The notes beneath the pieces are model-generated. The model worked only from the letters and a program-made list of their open reading frames with translations. It had not been told where the DNA came from and made no database searches. From contig NZ_JAJIRN010000012.1 of assembly GCF_025717515.1 (NCBI RefSeq), positions 1 to 64,000 of the forward strand: DNA of 64,000 nt, read 5' to 3'. This stretch comes from Roseateles oligotrophus. GTDB lineage: Bacteria > Pseudomonadota > Gammaproteobacteria > Burkholderiales > Burkholderiaceae_C. A program made the position numbers and the translations under genes. Numbering within the stretch: the stretch's first letter is position 1; the number at the start of each line of letters is the position of its first letter. Below are positions 31,326 to 40,507 of this stretch, in pieces.

Positions 31326-31662
31326 AGTGACGCTTTCAAAAATATAAGAAAAAGCACTGAGCAAGAAACGCATATGCAGACCTAGGTTCAATTGCGAACC
31401 CACGCACCCTAGCGACGAATCACGGCGGGCACCTGCCCAGTCAAGCTCACAAGGTCTGAGCCATAGCAGGGGTTTTCATGCCGCTTCTATTTACCCAAGT
31501 CAATGATGACCGCAATGCCGCTGCGGTCTGTTCCTTTTTTTCCATGATCACGGCGGAGATGCCATGTTGATGGGCGCTAACGCATTTTTCGCGCTGATGA
31601 TGAAAACGTAACCATCCGCAAGGAATTGCCCATCTCGGCGCGCGCCCAGCGCATCGGCCCGC
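31326..31662. other. stretch with no supported gene
   Basis: About 337 bases between the small exported protein and the alpha/beta hydrolase. It contains AT-rich patches and stop codons in all frames; no domain or RNA gene is recognised. The part near 31330-31400 probably carries the promoter of the small protein. Confidence 0.4.
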
Positions 31663-33051
31663 TCAGGGCCTGGTGGCCGCCGCCTTGGTCAGGCGCTGCG
31701 CAAAAAATCCTTCGATGTCTGCGTTCATCTGCTCCGTGACGCGGTGGGCCTCGCCCGGGTAGAGCGTGAAACGGGCATCCAGGCCTTGCTCGGCATAAAG
31801 CCGCTGTATGGTTTGCCAACGCGCCAGCGGCGTGGCGCCAAAGTGGGCAAAGACCAGCTTTTCGTCCGCGGCCGAATAGCTGTCGCGGTACACGACCGAG
31901 TCGTTTTCGTCTTGCTCGCCCATGTAAATGAAGGCGGCCACCGACCTCAAGGCAGCCAGCCGCAAGGGCTCGCCGGTCAACGCCGTCCAGTCGGCAACAC
32001 CGACCGGGTAATTGAGGGCCGCGCCCTCATGCCGCGCCAGCGGCGCCAGTGGCCAGCCGCCCGGTGAGCCGCTGGCCAGGGCAAGCACCCGCTCGGGGTG
32101 CATGAAGGCGAAGCGATTCACAAACATGCCCGAGGCAGAGAAGCCCGACATCAGCACCTGCGGGGCCAGGTCTTGCCCCTGCCGAGCCATGCGCTGGCGC
32201 GCGTCGTCGATCATGGCCAGCAACTGCTTGTCCACCCGTCGCCATTCGGGCCGCTGCGTCTGCATGGCGGCCCGGCTGAGCGCGTGCAGATAGATGTTTT
32301 CGGCCTCGGCATCGGCCGGGTCGAGCGGGCGCGGGAAGCTCGGCACCAGCATGGCCACGCCGAGTCGCTCGGCCAATGCCGACTGTCGATTCAACTCCTG
32401 CGCGGCCGCGGCACTCAGCAGTTCCGGGTCCTCGCTGGCAAAACCGCTGTTATTGGGCACGACCAGCAAATGAGGCGATTTGATCTGCTTGGGCAGGTAG
32501 AGGTAGTAGGGCCAGTGGAAGCCTTGCGCCGGCGCGGCCGCGACCTGCTGCACGCGGGCCGCGTCCAGCGTCGGCAGCACCAGCGCGGGGCCCTTGATGG
32601 CCAGCAAGGCCACACCGCCGGCACTGGCTCTGGCGTCCAGATCCAATTCGTAGCGCCCTGGCGCCAGGCGGCGCTGCAAGGTGGTCTCGCCCTGCCGCGC
32701 TGACCAAGTCAGCAACGCTGCGGCCGCGCCCTTGCCGGCTTCTGCAGCCGCCGGGGTCAGAGTCACTTGCGCGTCACCGCCCTGCACCGACACCCACAGG
32801 CTCAAGCTGCGCTCGCCGTCGAACGGCGGCAACAACAGCGAAATCCGCTGCGACTCGCTGCCGCCCGCCTTAAGCCGCAGGCCATGGGTCAGGTTGAAGC
32901 CCTGCTGGATCAGCGCTTGACTGCGTTGCCCGGCCTCTTGGCGCAGGCCGTTCAGCACCGCCTCGGGCATCGCCTCTGCCGCCCATGCCGCAGGGTTGGC
33001 CACCAGGGCCGCAATCACCAGTAACAACAAACCCATCGCCCGCATCGCCAC
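31663..33051 (-). CDS. exported alpha/beta-hydrolase-fold protein
   Basis: A 462-residue secreted protein with a signal peptide (MGLLLLVIAALVANPAAWAA). An N-terminal beta-rich domain (about 40-165: ISLLLPPFDGERSLSLWVSV) precedes an alpha/beta-hydrolase domain. The nucleophile elbow is LMSGFSASGMFVNRFAFMHPERV, with Ser in GFSASG. Asp in the GEQDENDSV loop and His in PGEAHRVTEQM complete a plausible triad. Overall it resembles polyhydroxybutyrate depolymerase- or esterase-like hydrolases. The substrate is unknown, and no co-directional neighbour suggests one. Confidence 0.8.
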   Translation of the reverse strand: MAMRAMGLLLLVIAALVANPAAWAAEAMPEAVLNGLRQEAGQRSQALIQQGFNLTHGLRLKAGGSESQRISLLLPPFDGERSLSLWVSVQGGDAQVTLTPAAAEAGKGAAAALLTWSARQGETTLQRRLAPGRYELDLDARASAGGVALLAIKGPALVLPTLDAARVQQVAAAPAQGFHWPYYLYLPKQIKSPHLLVVPNNSGFASEDPELLSAAAAQELNRQSALAERLGVAMLVPSFPRPLDPADAEAENIYLHALSRAAMQTQRPEWRRVDKQLLAMIDDARQRMARQGQDLAPQVLMSGFSASGMFVNRFAFMHPERVLALASGSPGGWPLAPLARHEGAALNYPVGVADWTALTGEPLRLAALRSVAAFIYMGEQDENDSVVYRDSYSAADEKLVFAHFGATPLARWQTIQRLYAEQGLDARFTLYPGEAHRVTEQMNADIEGFFAQRLTKAAATRP

Positions 33052-33279
33052 CCCTTCACGCCCGGTTTGGGCCCGCGGATATTAGCGCAGGCCCTGCTGT
33101 ACTGAGGGCGACCAAGGTCAGGGCAAGGTGGCTGACTTGAGCTCGACCGCGGCACAGGTGAATGCCGCCTCTTTTTGACGCTGCTGCCGCTCTGACCAAG
33201 GTTAAAGTCATGCAGACGATCCGCCCGGCCATCCTCGGAGCAAGGCGACTCGAATTTTGTGGCATTGAGGTCATCAGTT

Positions 33280-34191
33280 ATGGCGGCTAGGCGTGGACGG
33301 GCAAAGGCGGTTAAATATCCCCCATCCTGCAGGAACTGCCAGGCGCCGATAGGCGCGGCCGATTGGGACTTTTGCCCGCGCTGCGGCCAGGAGACCCAGC
33401 TCGCAGTGCCATCGGTCGGCGAGTTCCTGGCCCATACCGGCGGGCGGCTATTGGCGCTGGATGGCCGGCTGTGGCGCACCCTGGCGCATCTGCTGAGCAA
33501 GCCCGGCGTGCTGACGCAGGCCTATCTGACCGGCCGGCGCCGCTACTTTGTGCGGCCGGCGCGGCTGTTCTTTGTGCTCTCGCTGCTGCTGTTCGGGCTC
33601 CTGCGGCTGACCCTTCCCAGCGTTCCGGAACTCGAAGAGAACCTGGCCGTCGCCGCTGCGGCCTCGGCAGCATCCGCCGCGCCTGTGTCGACCATCAGCG
33701 CAACGTGGTTGGAGATTCTCGACGCCAGCCCCGACTTGGTCGCCGACCCGCTGCGCAAGCGGGTGCTGCATTACAGAAGCCTCAGCCGTGCCGAGCGACT
33801 CCAGACCCTGGACACTGGGTCGATCCGCCTCGGCCCCTATGTGCTGTTCGCGCTGTTGCCGCTCTATGCCGGTCTGATGCAGCTGGTCTATCTGGGGCGT
33901 GGCGACCGCTATCCCGGCCGGCCTCGCCGTTATGGCGAGCATCTGGTGCAAGGTGCTTATATGCACTGCAGCTTGTTGCTGACGCTGAGCCTGGCCGTCC
34001 TTTTACCCTGGGTCTGGGTGCGCGTGCCCTTAGCGCTTTGGCTGCTGGTCTACCTCGCCCGGTCCCAATATGCGGTCTATGGCGGCTCACGCTGGGGCGC
34101 GTTCCTGCGCGGCATTTTGGTGACGCTGATCTACTACGTCTTTGCCTTCATCACGCAGCAAGGCCTGCGCTACCTGGCGGCCTTGCTTTGA
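33280..34191 (+). CDS. DUF3667 zinc-ribbon membrane protein
   Basis: A 303-residue protein. The N-terminus holds a zinc ribbon, SCRNCQAPIGAADWDFCPRCGQE, with two CXXC pairs. This is followed by a conserved segment, LDGRLWRTLAHLLSKPGVLTQAYLTGRRRYFVRPARLFFVLS, and at least four membrane helices toward the C-terminus (LFALLPLYAGLMQLVYL, LLLTLSLAVLLPWVWV). This is the DUF3667 family, of unknown function. The ATG at 33280, with GAGG upstream, is chosen over a GTG at 33259. It stands alone between convergent and divergent genes. Confidence 0.85.
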   Translation: MAARRGRAKAVKYPPSCRNCQAPIGAADWDFCPRCGQETQLAVPSVGEFLAHTGGRLLALDGRLWRTLAHLLSKPGVLTQAYLTGRRRYFVRPARLFFVLSLLLFGLLRLTLPSVPELEENLAVAAAASAASAAPVSTISATWLEILDASPDLVADPLRKRVLHYRSLSRAERLQTLDTGSIRLGPYVLFALLPLYAGLMQLVYLGRGDRYPGRPRRYGEHLVQGAYMHCSLLLTLSLAVLLPWVWVRVPLALWLLVYLARSQYAVYGGSRWGAFLRGILVTLIYYVFAFITQQGLRYLAALL

Positions 34192-34218
34192 GCCTGCGCA
34201 GACAGGCGCGCCCCGCCG

Positions 34219-35601
34219 TCACTTCGGGGCGAGCACCTCGCCACCCAGCGCCAGATGCAGATTCACGCGTTGCAGGCGCTGCTCCGACTGCACTCGCAGC
34301 AGGCTGATGCTGGCGGCCAGCGTCGCCAGCTGCTGCTGTTGGACGCTGCGCAGATCGCGCGAGCCGACCCGATAACGCTGTTGTTCCAGACCCAGGGCGC
34401 GCTGGTTCTCGCTCAAACCCTGGCGCAGCAAGGGCTCGCGTTTGGCCAGCGCGGCCTCATTGGCGAGCGCTGTTTCGACCTCATTGAAGGCCCGCTGTGC
34501 AATGCCCGCAAAGGCCGCCGCCGCCTGCTTTTGTTCAAGCCCGCGCAGGTCCACCTGCGCCTGCAGCTGCCCGCCGTTCAAGAGCGGCACCAGCACCGAG
34601 GCGCCGACGCCGAAATTGGGATCATTGCGCTCTTGCAGCACAAAGATGCTGCTGGACACCGAGGACAGCGCCGCCGTCAGCGACAGCCTGGGCAGGCGCG
34701 CCGCCGCCGCCTCGCCGCTGCGTGCAAAGGCCGCCGCGACCTTGCGTTCGGCCGCGATCACATCGGGCCGGCGCTCCAGCAGCTCGGACGGCAGGCCGGT
34801 AGCCGGCAGGGCCGGCAGCAAGGCCAGCTCGGTCGGCAAAGCGATTTCGGCCGCCGGGTAGCGACCCAACATCACCTCCAAGGCCCGCCTGGATTGGCTC
34901 ATAGACAGCTTGATCTGCTCGGCACCATCCCGCAGGCCATGCAGATTGGCCAGGGCCAAGGCCACTTCGGCCTCGGAGCCCACGCCGATGCGGCGCCGCT
35001 CCTCGGCCAAATGGGCCAGCTTCTCGGCGGCCTGCTGCATCTCGGCGTTAAGGCCAAGCTGGCGGCTCGCTTCGGCGGCCAGGAACCAGGCCTTGGCCAG
35101 CGTGGCCAGCAGCGACTGGCTGGCGAAGCGCTGGTCGGCTTGGGCCGACCGATATTGCGCATCGGCGGCGGCCTGGCCGTAGCGCAAGCGGCCCCACAGA
35201 TCGATCTCCCAGGAGCCCTGCAAGATCAGGCCGGATAGCTGACTGCCGCCGTTATTGACCTTGCCGCCTGTGCGGCCGAGCAGATTGACCTCGGGGTAAA
35301 GCCCGCCGCCGGCCGCCTGCAGCGCGATGGCGGCGATCTCGACCCGGCCGGCCGCGAGGCGCAGGTCCTGGTTATAGGCCAGCGCCTCTTCGGCCAAGGC
35401 GCTCAAGCCAGGGTCATTGAAACTGGCCAGCCAGCCAGCCTCGATCTTGCCGCCCTGGCCACCGGCGGCCCAAGCCGGCGGTGGCTTGGCATGGGCGAGT
35501 TCGGCCTCGGCGAGCTGGCTGCTGCTGGGCGGGCTCTGCAAGGCGCAGCCGCCCAGCAGCAGGGCGGCGGCTGCGGCGATGCCGGTGCTGAGAAGTTTCA
35601 T
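34219..35601 (-). CDS. outer-membrane efflux lipoprotein (TolC/NodT family)
   Basis: A roughly 460-residue outer-membrane channel component. The signal peptide ends in lipobox LLGGCALQ, so the mature protein is lipidated at Cys. Two OEP repeats follow, with long helices and beta segments (LAYNQDLRLAAGRVEIAAIALQAAGG; GSWEIDLWGRLRYG; ERRPDVIAAERKVAAAFARSGEAAAARLPRLSL), the standard NodT-type layout. It is the last gene of a three-gene operon with a HlyD-type adaptor and a DUF3302 protein. The partner inner-membrane pump is not adjacent. Confidence 0.9.
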   Translation of the reverse strand: MKLLSTGIAAAAALLLGGCALQSPPSSSQLAEAELAHAKPPPAWAAGGQGGKIEAGWLASFNDPGLSALAEEALAYNQDLRLAAGRVEIAAIALQAAGGGLYPEVNLLGRTGGKVNNGGSQLSGLILQGSWEIDLWGRLRYGQAAADAQYRSAQADQRFASQSLLATLAKAWFLAAEASRQLGLNAEMQQAAEKLAHLAEERRRIGVGSEAEVALALANLHGLRDGAEQIKLSMSQSRRALEVMLGRYPAAEIALPTELALLPALPATGLPSELLERRPDVIAAERKVAAAFARSGEAAAARLPRLSLTAALSSVSSSIFVLQERNDPNFGVGASVLVPLLNGGQLQAQVDLRGLEQKQAAAAFAGIAQRAFNEVETALANEAALAKREPLLRQGLSENQRALGLEQQRYRVGSRDLRSVQQQQLATLAASISLLRVQSEQRLQRVNLHLALGGEVLAPK

Positions 35602-35615
35602 CGCGTGCATCCCGT

Positions 35616-36836
35616 TCAATGCAGCTTCAACACAAGGTAGTTGACCTTGGTGCTGACGCGCAGCAAGACCTTGCGCAAGATGTGCAGCGGCGCCATGCCA
35701 TCGGTGAAGATGGCGCCGTCGCCGATCGCGCCGGCGGCCAGGAAGGTGTCGGCATCCGCCTCGCTAACAAGCAACTTGACCGGGAAGCGGCCCGGCGCGA
35801 TCGGCCCATAGCCGGTGGTCGGCAGCTGGGTGCTGCTGGCGACCTGACCCTGGCCCTGCGCCCAGACTATGGAATCGACCTTGGCCTTGAAGACATGGCC
35901 GGGGTGGGTAGGCAAGATGAACTCGGCCTCGTTGCCGGGCTGCACCTGGTGCAGCTCGTTCTGATGGTAGAGCGCAATCACCTGGGTGGTGTTCTCGACA
36001 AAGGTCAGCGCCGGCGTGATCGGGAAGGCCGCGGTGAAGCTCCCGGGGCGCAGTTGCACATTGATCGCGTAGCCGTCGGCGGGGGCCGTTACGACGGTTT
36101 GCGCCAATTGCCAGCGCGCGTTTTCCAGCTGGGCGCGCACCTGCGCCACCGGCGCGTACTCATCGCCGACCTTGCCGCCGATGCGCTGGCGAATCTGCCG
36201 CTGGCTGGCCAAGGCCTGGGCCTCGGCGGCGCGCGACTGGGCCAACACGCCGCGCGCGGTGTCGAGCTGGGCTTCAAGAGCGCGGGCATCGGTCTCGGCC
36301 GCTTCGAGCGTGAAGCGGTCACCGGCGCCGGTCTTGACCAACTCGGTGTTCTCCGCGACTCGGCGGCGCGCCAGGTCCATGCGCACCTGCACCTCGCGGA
36401 TGCGCGCCTCGGCCTGCTTGACGCCGCCGCGTGCCGCGTCCACGCCGGCCACAGCCCCGCCGGCTTGCTCATCCAACTCGCGCGAACCGGCCTGCGCGTT
36501 GGCCAGCTGGGCCTCCAGCGCGCGCACGGTCAGCGCGTAATTGGTCGGGTCGATGCGGAACAGCACATCGCCCTTCTTGACCGGCCGGTTCGGCTCGATC
36601 GGGACATCGATGACCCGCCCGCCGACCTGCGGCACCACATTGATCACGTACTTGATCACCCGCACATCGCTGCTCGACGGCGCGAACACATTGAGCAGCA
36701 AGATCATGGTCGTCAGCGCGACGATGGGAATCGTCACCACGATCACCTGCGAGGTGGTGGTCCAGGGCAACCACTTGAATTTGAAAAAGATCAGCCAGAC
36801 AAAGAAGGCGTAAATGCCGAGCAGCAGGGCGTCCAT
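35616..36836 (-). CDS. HlyD/EmrA-family membrane fusion protein
   Basis: A 406-residue periplasmic adaptor with one N-terminal membrane helix (ALLLGIYAFFVWLIFFKF and a second hydrophobic stretch VIVVTIPIVALTTMILLLNV). A biotinyl-lipoyl-like domain follows (VVPQVGGRVIDVPIEPNRPVKKGDVLFRID), then a long coiled-coil hairpin at about residues 90-215, and a beta-barrel (VVTAPADGYAINVQLRPGSF). It resembles E. coli YiaV, and its partner upstream resembles YiaW. The stop of that partner overlaps its start by one base (TGATG). It links an inner-membrane system to the outer-membrane lipoprotein downstream. Confidence 0.9.
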   Translation of the reverse strand: MDALLLGIYAFFVWLIFFKFKWLPWTTTSQVIVVTIPIVALTTMILLLNVFAPSSSDVRVIKYVINVVPQVGGRVIDVPIEPNRPVKKGDVLFRIDPTNYALTVRALEAQLANAQAGSRELDEQAGGAVAGVDAARGGVKQAEARIREVQVRMDLARRRVAENTELVKTGAGDRFTLEAAETDARALEAQLDTARGVLAQSRAAEAQALASQRQIRQRIGGKVGDEYAPVAQVRAQLENARWQLAQTVVTAPADGYAINVQLRPGSFTAAFPITPALTFVENTTQVIALYHQNELHQVQPGNEAEFILPTHPGHVFKAKVDSIVWAQGQGQVASSTQLPTTGYGPIAPGRFPVKLLVSEADADTFLAAGAIGDGAIFTDGMAPLHILRKVLLRVSTKVNYLVLKLH

Positions 36837-37366
36837 CAGGCGGCGGCTCCGGTATTGGCTTCGTGCAACTGCGTGCGCAGGCCGGTCAACTCCGGCGCCA
36901 AGGCACCCTTGGCAAACATCGCATCGAGTTCATCGCGCAGATGCGTGCGCTCGTCGTCGGAGAGCTGACCGGCGCGGAACTTCGCGGCCATCTCCAGGTG
37001 GTAATCGCCATGCTTGTCGGTACCGTAAGCCTGGCGGTAATTGGTAGGTTTGGTATAGGCCCACAACCAGGCCAGCGGCCACAGCAGGCCGCCGAACACC
37101 AGCGACAGCAGGCATAAGACCTGGATTGCCTTGGTCTGCGGGTGGTGGTTTTTATGCGCGATCTTTTCCGGCATCACATGCACCATCCAGAACGCCGCCA
37201 GCGCTGCGATCGGGATCACGCAGATGACGAACCATGACATCGCGTTGGCGATGGTGTCCACCATGGGGCCGCTGTGGCCGGAAGCCTGGGCTGGCAAGGC
37301 CAGCATCCCAAGCGCGGCGATGGTTGCCGCGTGAGCGGCCGATAGCTTGATTCGGGTATTGCGCAA
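36836..37366 (-). CDS. DUF3302 (YiaW-type) membrane protein
   Basis: A 176-residue protein with a cleavable N-terminal signal (AATIAALGMLALPAQASG) and two membrane helices (MSWFVICVIPIAALAAFWMVHVMP and AIQVLCLLSLVFGGLLWPLAWLWAY) separated by the conserved EKIAHKNHHPQTK motif. This matches DUF3302, the YiaW family, usually beside an HlyD-type adaptor as here. The C-terminal 60 residues are hydrophilic and longer than in YiaW. Function unknown; probably an inner-membrane partner of the adaptor. Confidence 0.82.
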   Translation of the reverse strand: MRNTRIKLSAAHAATIAALGMLALPAQASGHSGPMVDTIANAMSWFVICVIPIAALAAFWMVHVMPEKIAHKNHHPQTKAIQVLCLLSLVFGGLLWPLAWLWAYTKPTNYRQAYGTDKHGDYHLEMAAKFRAGQLSDDERTHLRDELDAMFAKGALAPELTGLRTQLHEANTGAAA

Positions 37367-37488
37367 GAGAATCTCCAGAGACCTGACCGCGGCGAATGCT
37401 ACCTCAGCATTTCAGCGCAGCACTACCTTCATTGGCCGCTACAGTAGCGGCTACTATCAACTTGAGGCAATGAGCCAGGGAGTTAGCA

Positions 37489-37818
37489 ATGAGTCTGGAA
37501 CCCGATTACCGCAGCGGCCGCTGGGCCATGCATTTCGAAGAAATCGACAAAGAAATCGTCACGCTGGCCTTGATGTGCGAGCTGCCCTTGGCAACGCCGG
37601 GCGCGCTTGAGCGTGTCCTGCACGGTGACATCGGCGTTTGCGGCAAAGAAAAGCCGGCTGCGTTTGGCAAGCTGCGCGGGCTCTTGATGTTGCACTACTC
37701 GGACCAGGCCAAGGCCATCGAGGCGCTCGGACCCGAGCAGGCGCTCGCCCTGGTGGGCCAAGTGGTGGACCGTTTGCGTGAGCGCTTTGGCGACCGCTTG
37801 GGCGCCCCTGAGGCTTGA
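37489..37818 (+). CDS. conserved hypothetical protein
   Basis: A 109-residue soluble protein, acidic overall, with helical character (FEEIDKEIVTLALMCEL, GALERVLHGDIGVCGKE, FGKLRGLLMLHYSDQAKAIEALG). Two Cys residues are present (LMCEL, GVCGK), and no known domain was recognised. It starts shortly before the ppk2 gene on the same strand and may be co-transcribed with it. No function is proposed. Confidence 0.65.
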   Translation: MSLEPDYRSGRWAMHFEEIDKEIVTLALMCELPLATPGALERVLHGDIGVCGKEKPAAFGKLRGLLMLHYSDQAKAIEALGPEQALALVGQVVDRLRERFGDRLGAPEA

Positions 37819-37874
37819 AGAATCAGCATTGGCCATGGCCCTTGAGCCATGAGCCAAAGCAGCAGGAGTTGAAG

Positions 37875-38768
37875 ATGGCAAGCAAGAAGAAGATCAAGGC
37901 CGCCGATGGCCACGCGAGCGGCGGTGCCGTCGATCAAGCGCTGGCCAGCGGCGCAATGGCGGCTCTGGCCGAGGCGCAGGTTGAACAAAAGCCCAAGAGC
38001 ATGGGCGCACGCGACTATGACGACGCGCTTGAAAAGCTGCACGCCGAGTTGGTGGTGCTGCAGCAATGGGTGCAGCACCAGGGACTGAAAGTTTGCATCC
38101 TGTTCGAGGGCCGCGACGGCGCCGGCAAGGGCGGCACCATCAAGGCGCTGACCGAGCGGGTCAGCCCGCGCGTGTTCCGCGTGGTGGCGCTGCCGGCGCC
38201 GACCGAGCGCGAGCAGAGCCAGATGTATATCCAGCGTTATATGCAGCATCTGCCGGCGGCCGGCGAGGTGGTGATCTTTGACCGCAGCTGGTACAACCGC
38301 GCCGGTGTCGAACGGGTGATGGGGTTTTGCACCGAGCAGCAGACGCAAGACTTTTTGAACATGGTGCCGGCCTTCGAGAAGGCGGTGGTGTCATCCGGCG
38401 TCATCTTGCTGAAGTACTGGCTGGAGGTCAGCCCCGAGGAGCAGACCCGCCGCCTGACCGACCGCATCGAAGACGGCCGCAAGCAATGGAAGCTGACGGA
38501 GATGGACCTCAAGTCCTATAGCCGCTGGTTTGACTATTCGCGCGCCCGTGACGATATGTTCAAGGCCAGCGACAGCTCCTGGGCGCCCTGGTTTGTGGTG
38601 CCTTCGGACTGCAAGCGGCGCGCTCGGCTGAATGTCATCCAGCATGTGTTGCGCAGCATCCCACATGAGGTTTTGCCGCAGGAAAAAGTCGTGCTGCCCA
38701 AACGCCAAAAGCGCGGGGACTATGTGGAGACGGATTACCCCTTCCGCTTGATTCACGAAGTTTATTGA
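37875..38768 (+). CDS. ppk2: polyphosphate kinase 2
   Basis: Catalyses reversible phosphate transfer between polyphosphate and nucleoside di- or monophosphates. The 297-residue protein has Walker A FEGRDGAGKGGTIKALTE, the lid and Walker B region FDRSWYNRAGVERVMGF, LKYWLEVSPEEQTRRLTDRI and the C-terminal DCKRRARLNVIQHVL, all PPK2 signatures. The start at 37875 has AGGAG 7 bases upstream. An N-terminal lysine-rich extension of about 45 residues precedes the catalytic core. It looks like a single-domain class I PPK2, which mainly makes NTP from NDP; class is inferred from length and motifs. Confidence 0.95.
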   Translation: MASKKKIKAADGHASGGAVDQALASGAMAALAEAQVEQKPKSMGARDYDDALEKLHAELVVLQQWVQHQGLKVCILFEGRDGAGKGGTIKALTERVSPRVFRVVALPAPTEREQSQMYIQRYMQHLPAAGEVVIFDRSWYNRAGVERVMGFCTEQQTQDFLNMVPAFEKAVVSSGVILLKYWLEVSPEEQTRRLTDRIEDGRKQWKLTEMDLKSYSRWFDYSRARDDMFKASDSSWAPWFVVPSDCKRRARLNVIQHVLRSIPHEVLPQEKVVLPKRQKRGDYVETDYPFRLIHEVY

Positions 38769-38881
38769 GGGTAAGTAGTCTTTTCGCGTCAACGCAATCA
38801 GTCTCGATGAGCGGGGCGATCAACGCTTATGCTCCGGGGCTGGCTCCCGCCTTGTTCGTCAACCTTTGATGGAGGCCCATC

Positions 38882-39715
38882 ATGAAGTTCAATTCCACTT
38901 GCCGTCTGGGCGGCTTGTTAGCGTTTGTCTTCGCCGGAGCCACCCAGGTGGTTTCGGCCGAACCGGTCGCAGCTGCGGCCTTCAAGGTCCCCGATGAAGC
39001 CAGCATTCCCGCTGGCCCGGCCGGCGACGCGATCAAGTTGGGCAAGACCTTGATCACCGACACCCACAAGCTGCTGCCAAAAAACGTCGGTAATGGCCTC
39101 AACTGCAGCAACTGCCACCTCGCCGCCGGCACCACACCGGGCGCCGCTCCTTATGTCGGCCTGTGGGGCGTATTCCCCGAATTTCGCGCGCGCGGCGGCC
39201 GCATCAACTCCTTGCAGGAGCGGGTCAATGATTGCTTCGAGCGCTCGATGAATGGCAAGGCCTTGGCCTTCGACTCGAAGGAGATGAATGCCATCCTGAT
39301 GTATATGCAATGGTTGTCTAACGGTGTTCCTACCGGCACCGAAGTTGTCGGGCGGGGCATGGGCAAGGTCGACAACAAGCTGGTCCCGAATGCCGCCCAC
39401 GGCAAGACGATTTACGCCGAGAAATGCGCCAGTTGCCACGCGGCGGATGGCGCCGGCACCAAAAACCCGGCCGGCGGTTATCTGTTCCCGCCGGTCTGGG
39501 GGGCGGCCTCGTACAACATCGGCGCCGGCCTGGCGCGCACCTACACGGCGGCCGGTTTCATCAAACACAATATGCCGCTCGGCCAGGGCGGCACGCTCAG
39601 CGATCAAGAGGCGATCGACGTGGCCGAGTTCATGACGCATCAGCCGCGCCCGGCCTTTGCCGGCGCGAAGAATGACTATGCCTCGGGCAATAAGCCCAAG
39701 GATGCCCGCAACTGA
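38882..39715 (+). CDS. tsdA: TsdA-like dihaem thiosulfate dehydrogenase
   Basis: A 277-residue periplasmic cytochrome with a signal peptide (LLAFVFAGATQVVSA). The first domain reads GLNCSNCHLAAGTTPGAAPYVGLWGVFPEF, and NDCFERSMNGKALAFDSKEM holds the Cys that ligates haem 1 in TsdA. The second haem is at KCASCHAADGAG. These features match TsdA, which joins two thiosulfates into tetrathionate, or reverses this. A Met ligand for haem 2 could be in HNMPLGQGG. The ribosome binding site GGAGG is good. It is about 12 kb from the sox cluster and appears to be a single-gene unit. Confidence 0.85.
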   Translation: MKFNSTCRLGGLLAFVFAGATQVVSAEPVAAAAFKVPDEASIPAGPAGDAIKLGKTLITDTHKLLPKNVGNGLNCSNCHLAAGTTPGAAPYVGLWGVFPEFRARGGRINSLQERVNDCFERSMNGKALAFDSKEMNAILMYMQWLSNGVPTGTEVVGRGMGKVDNKLVPNAAHGKTIYAEKCASCHAADGAGTKNPAGGYLFPPVWGAASYNIGAGLARTYTAAGFIKHNMPLGQGGTLSDQEAIDVAEFMTHQPRPAFAGAKNDYASGNKPKDARN

Positions 39716-39841
39716 GCGAGGGGGAAGTTGTCTCCACCCGGTCAGGGCGTCACAAGCTAATGCCTAGAATGCACTGCCTCAATGGGCTGCGACTCGCGCC
39801 CCGCCCTTGATTCACCGTTGTCAAATTTTGGAGAACTTGCA

Positions 39842-40438
39842 ATGACCCGTCTTTCACGTATTGCTTTGGCTTGCGCATTGACGCTGGCGCTGCCTTTGGC
39901 AGCAAGCGCTCAAGTGGCTGCCGCCGGCTTGTCGGCCAGTGCTCCAGGAGCCCGCATCAAGGCCGGCGAACTGGTGGTCCGCGCCAAGGTGGTCGAAGTT
40001 GATCTGGTGAATCGCACGGCCACGCTGCGCGGCCCGAAGGGCGAGATGCAAACCGTCACGGCGCCCGAAGATATGAAGAATTTCGCCCAAGTTCGTGCCG
40101 GTGACGAGTTGGTGGTGCGCTATACGGCCGCCGTGGCCGCCAAGCTCGAGAAGGTCGAGCCGACCGGTATTCGCCAGCGCATTGAGTCCAGCAGCAGCGC
40201 AGTGGCCGCTTCCGGCGCCCTGCCTGGCATGGCTGCGGGCCGTACCGTCGAGGTCTTGGCGGTGTTGAAGGCCCTGGACAAGAAGAACGGTATCGCCACG
40301 CTGCGCGGTGCCACCCGTACCTTCTCGCTGGTCGTGCCCGAAGGCATCGACATCTCCAAGCTGAAGGTCGGCGACGAAGTGCGCGCCGCCTTCACAGAGG
40401 CAATCGCCATCAACGTTGAGCGCCCTGCCGCCAAGTAA
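39842..40438 (+). CDS. exported protein with internally duplicated beta domain
   Basis: A 198-residue secreted protein with a signal peptide (RIALACALTLALPLAASAQ) and a GGAG upstream of the start. Two similar halves are visible. One (residues about 35-95) runs VVEVDLVNRTATLRGP, then VRAGDELVVRYTAAVA. The other (about 132-195) runs VLKALDKKNGIATLRGA, then LKVGDEVRAAFTEAIA. The pattern suggests tandem small beta-barrels, as in CusF- or OB-like folds. No metal-binding motif or named family was recognised. It stands between tsdA and a DUF4105 gene. Function unknown. Confidence 0.75.
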   Translation: MTRLSRIALACALTLALPLAASAQVAAAGLSASAPGARIKAGELVVRAKVVEVDLVNRTATLRGPKGEMQTVTAPEDMKNFAQVRAGDELVVRYTAAVAAKLEKVEPTGIRQRIESSSSAVAASGALPGMAAGRTVEVLAVLKALDKKNGIATLRGATRTFSLVVPEGIDISKLKVGDEVRAAFTEAIAINVERPAAK

Positions 40439-40507
40439 GCGCCGTTCAAGCAAAATGCTTCGCAAGCGGTCCCGGCGGACCGGGCCGATCTTGAACGGAG
40501 CTCTGCG

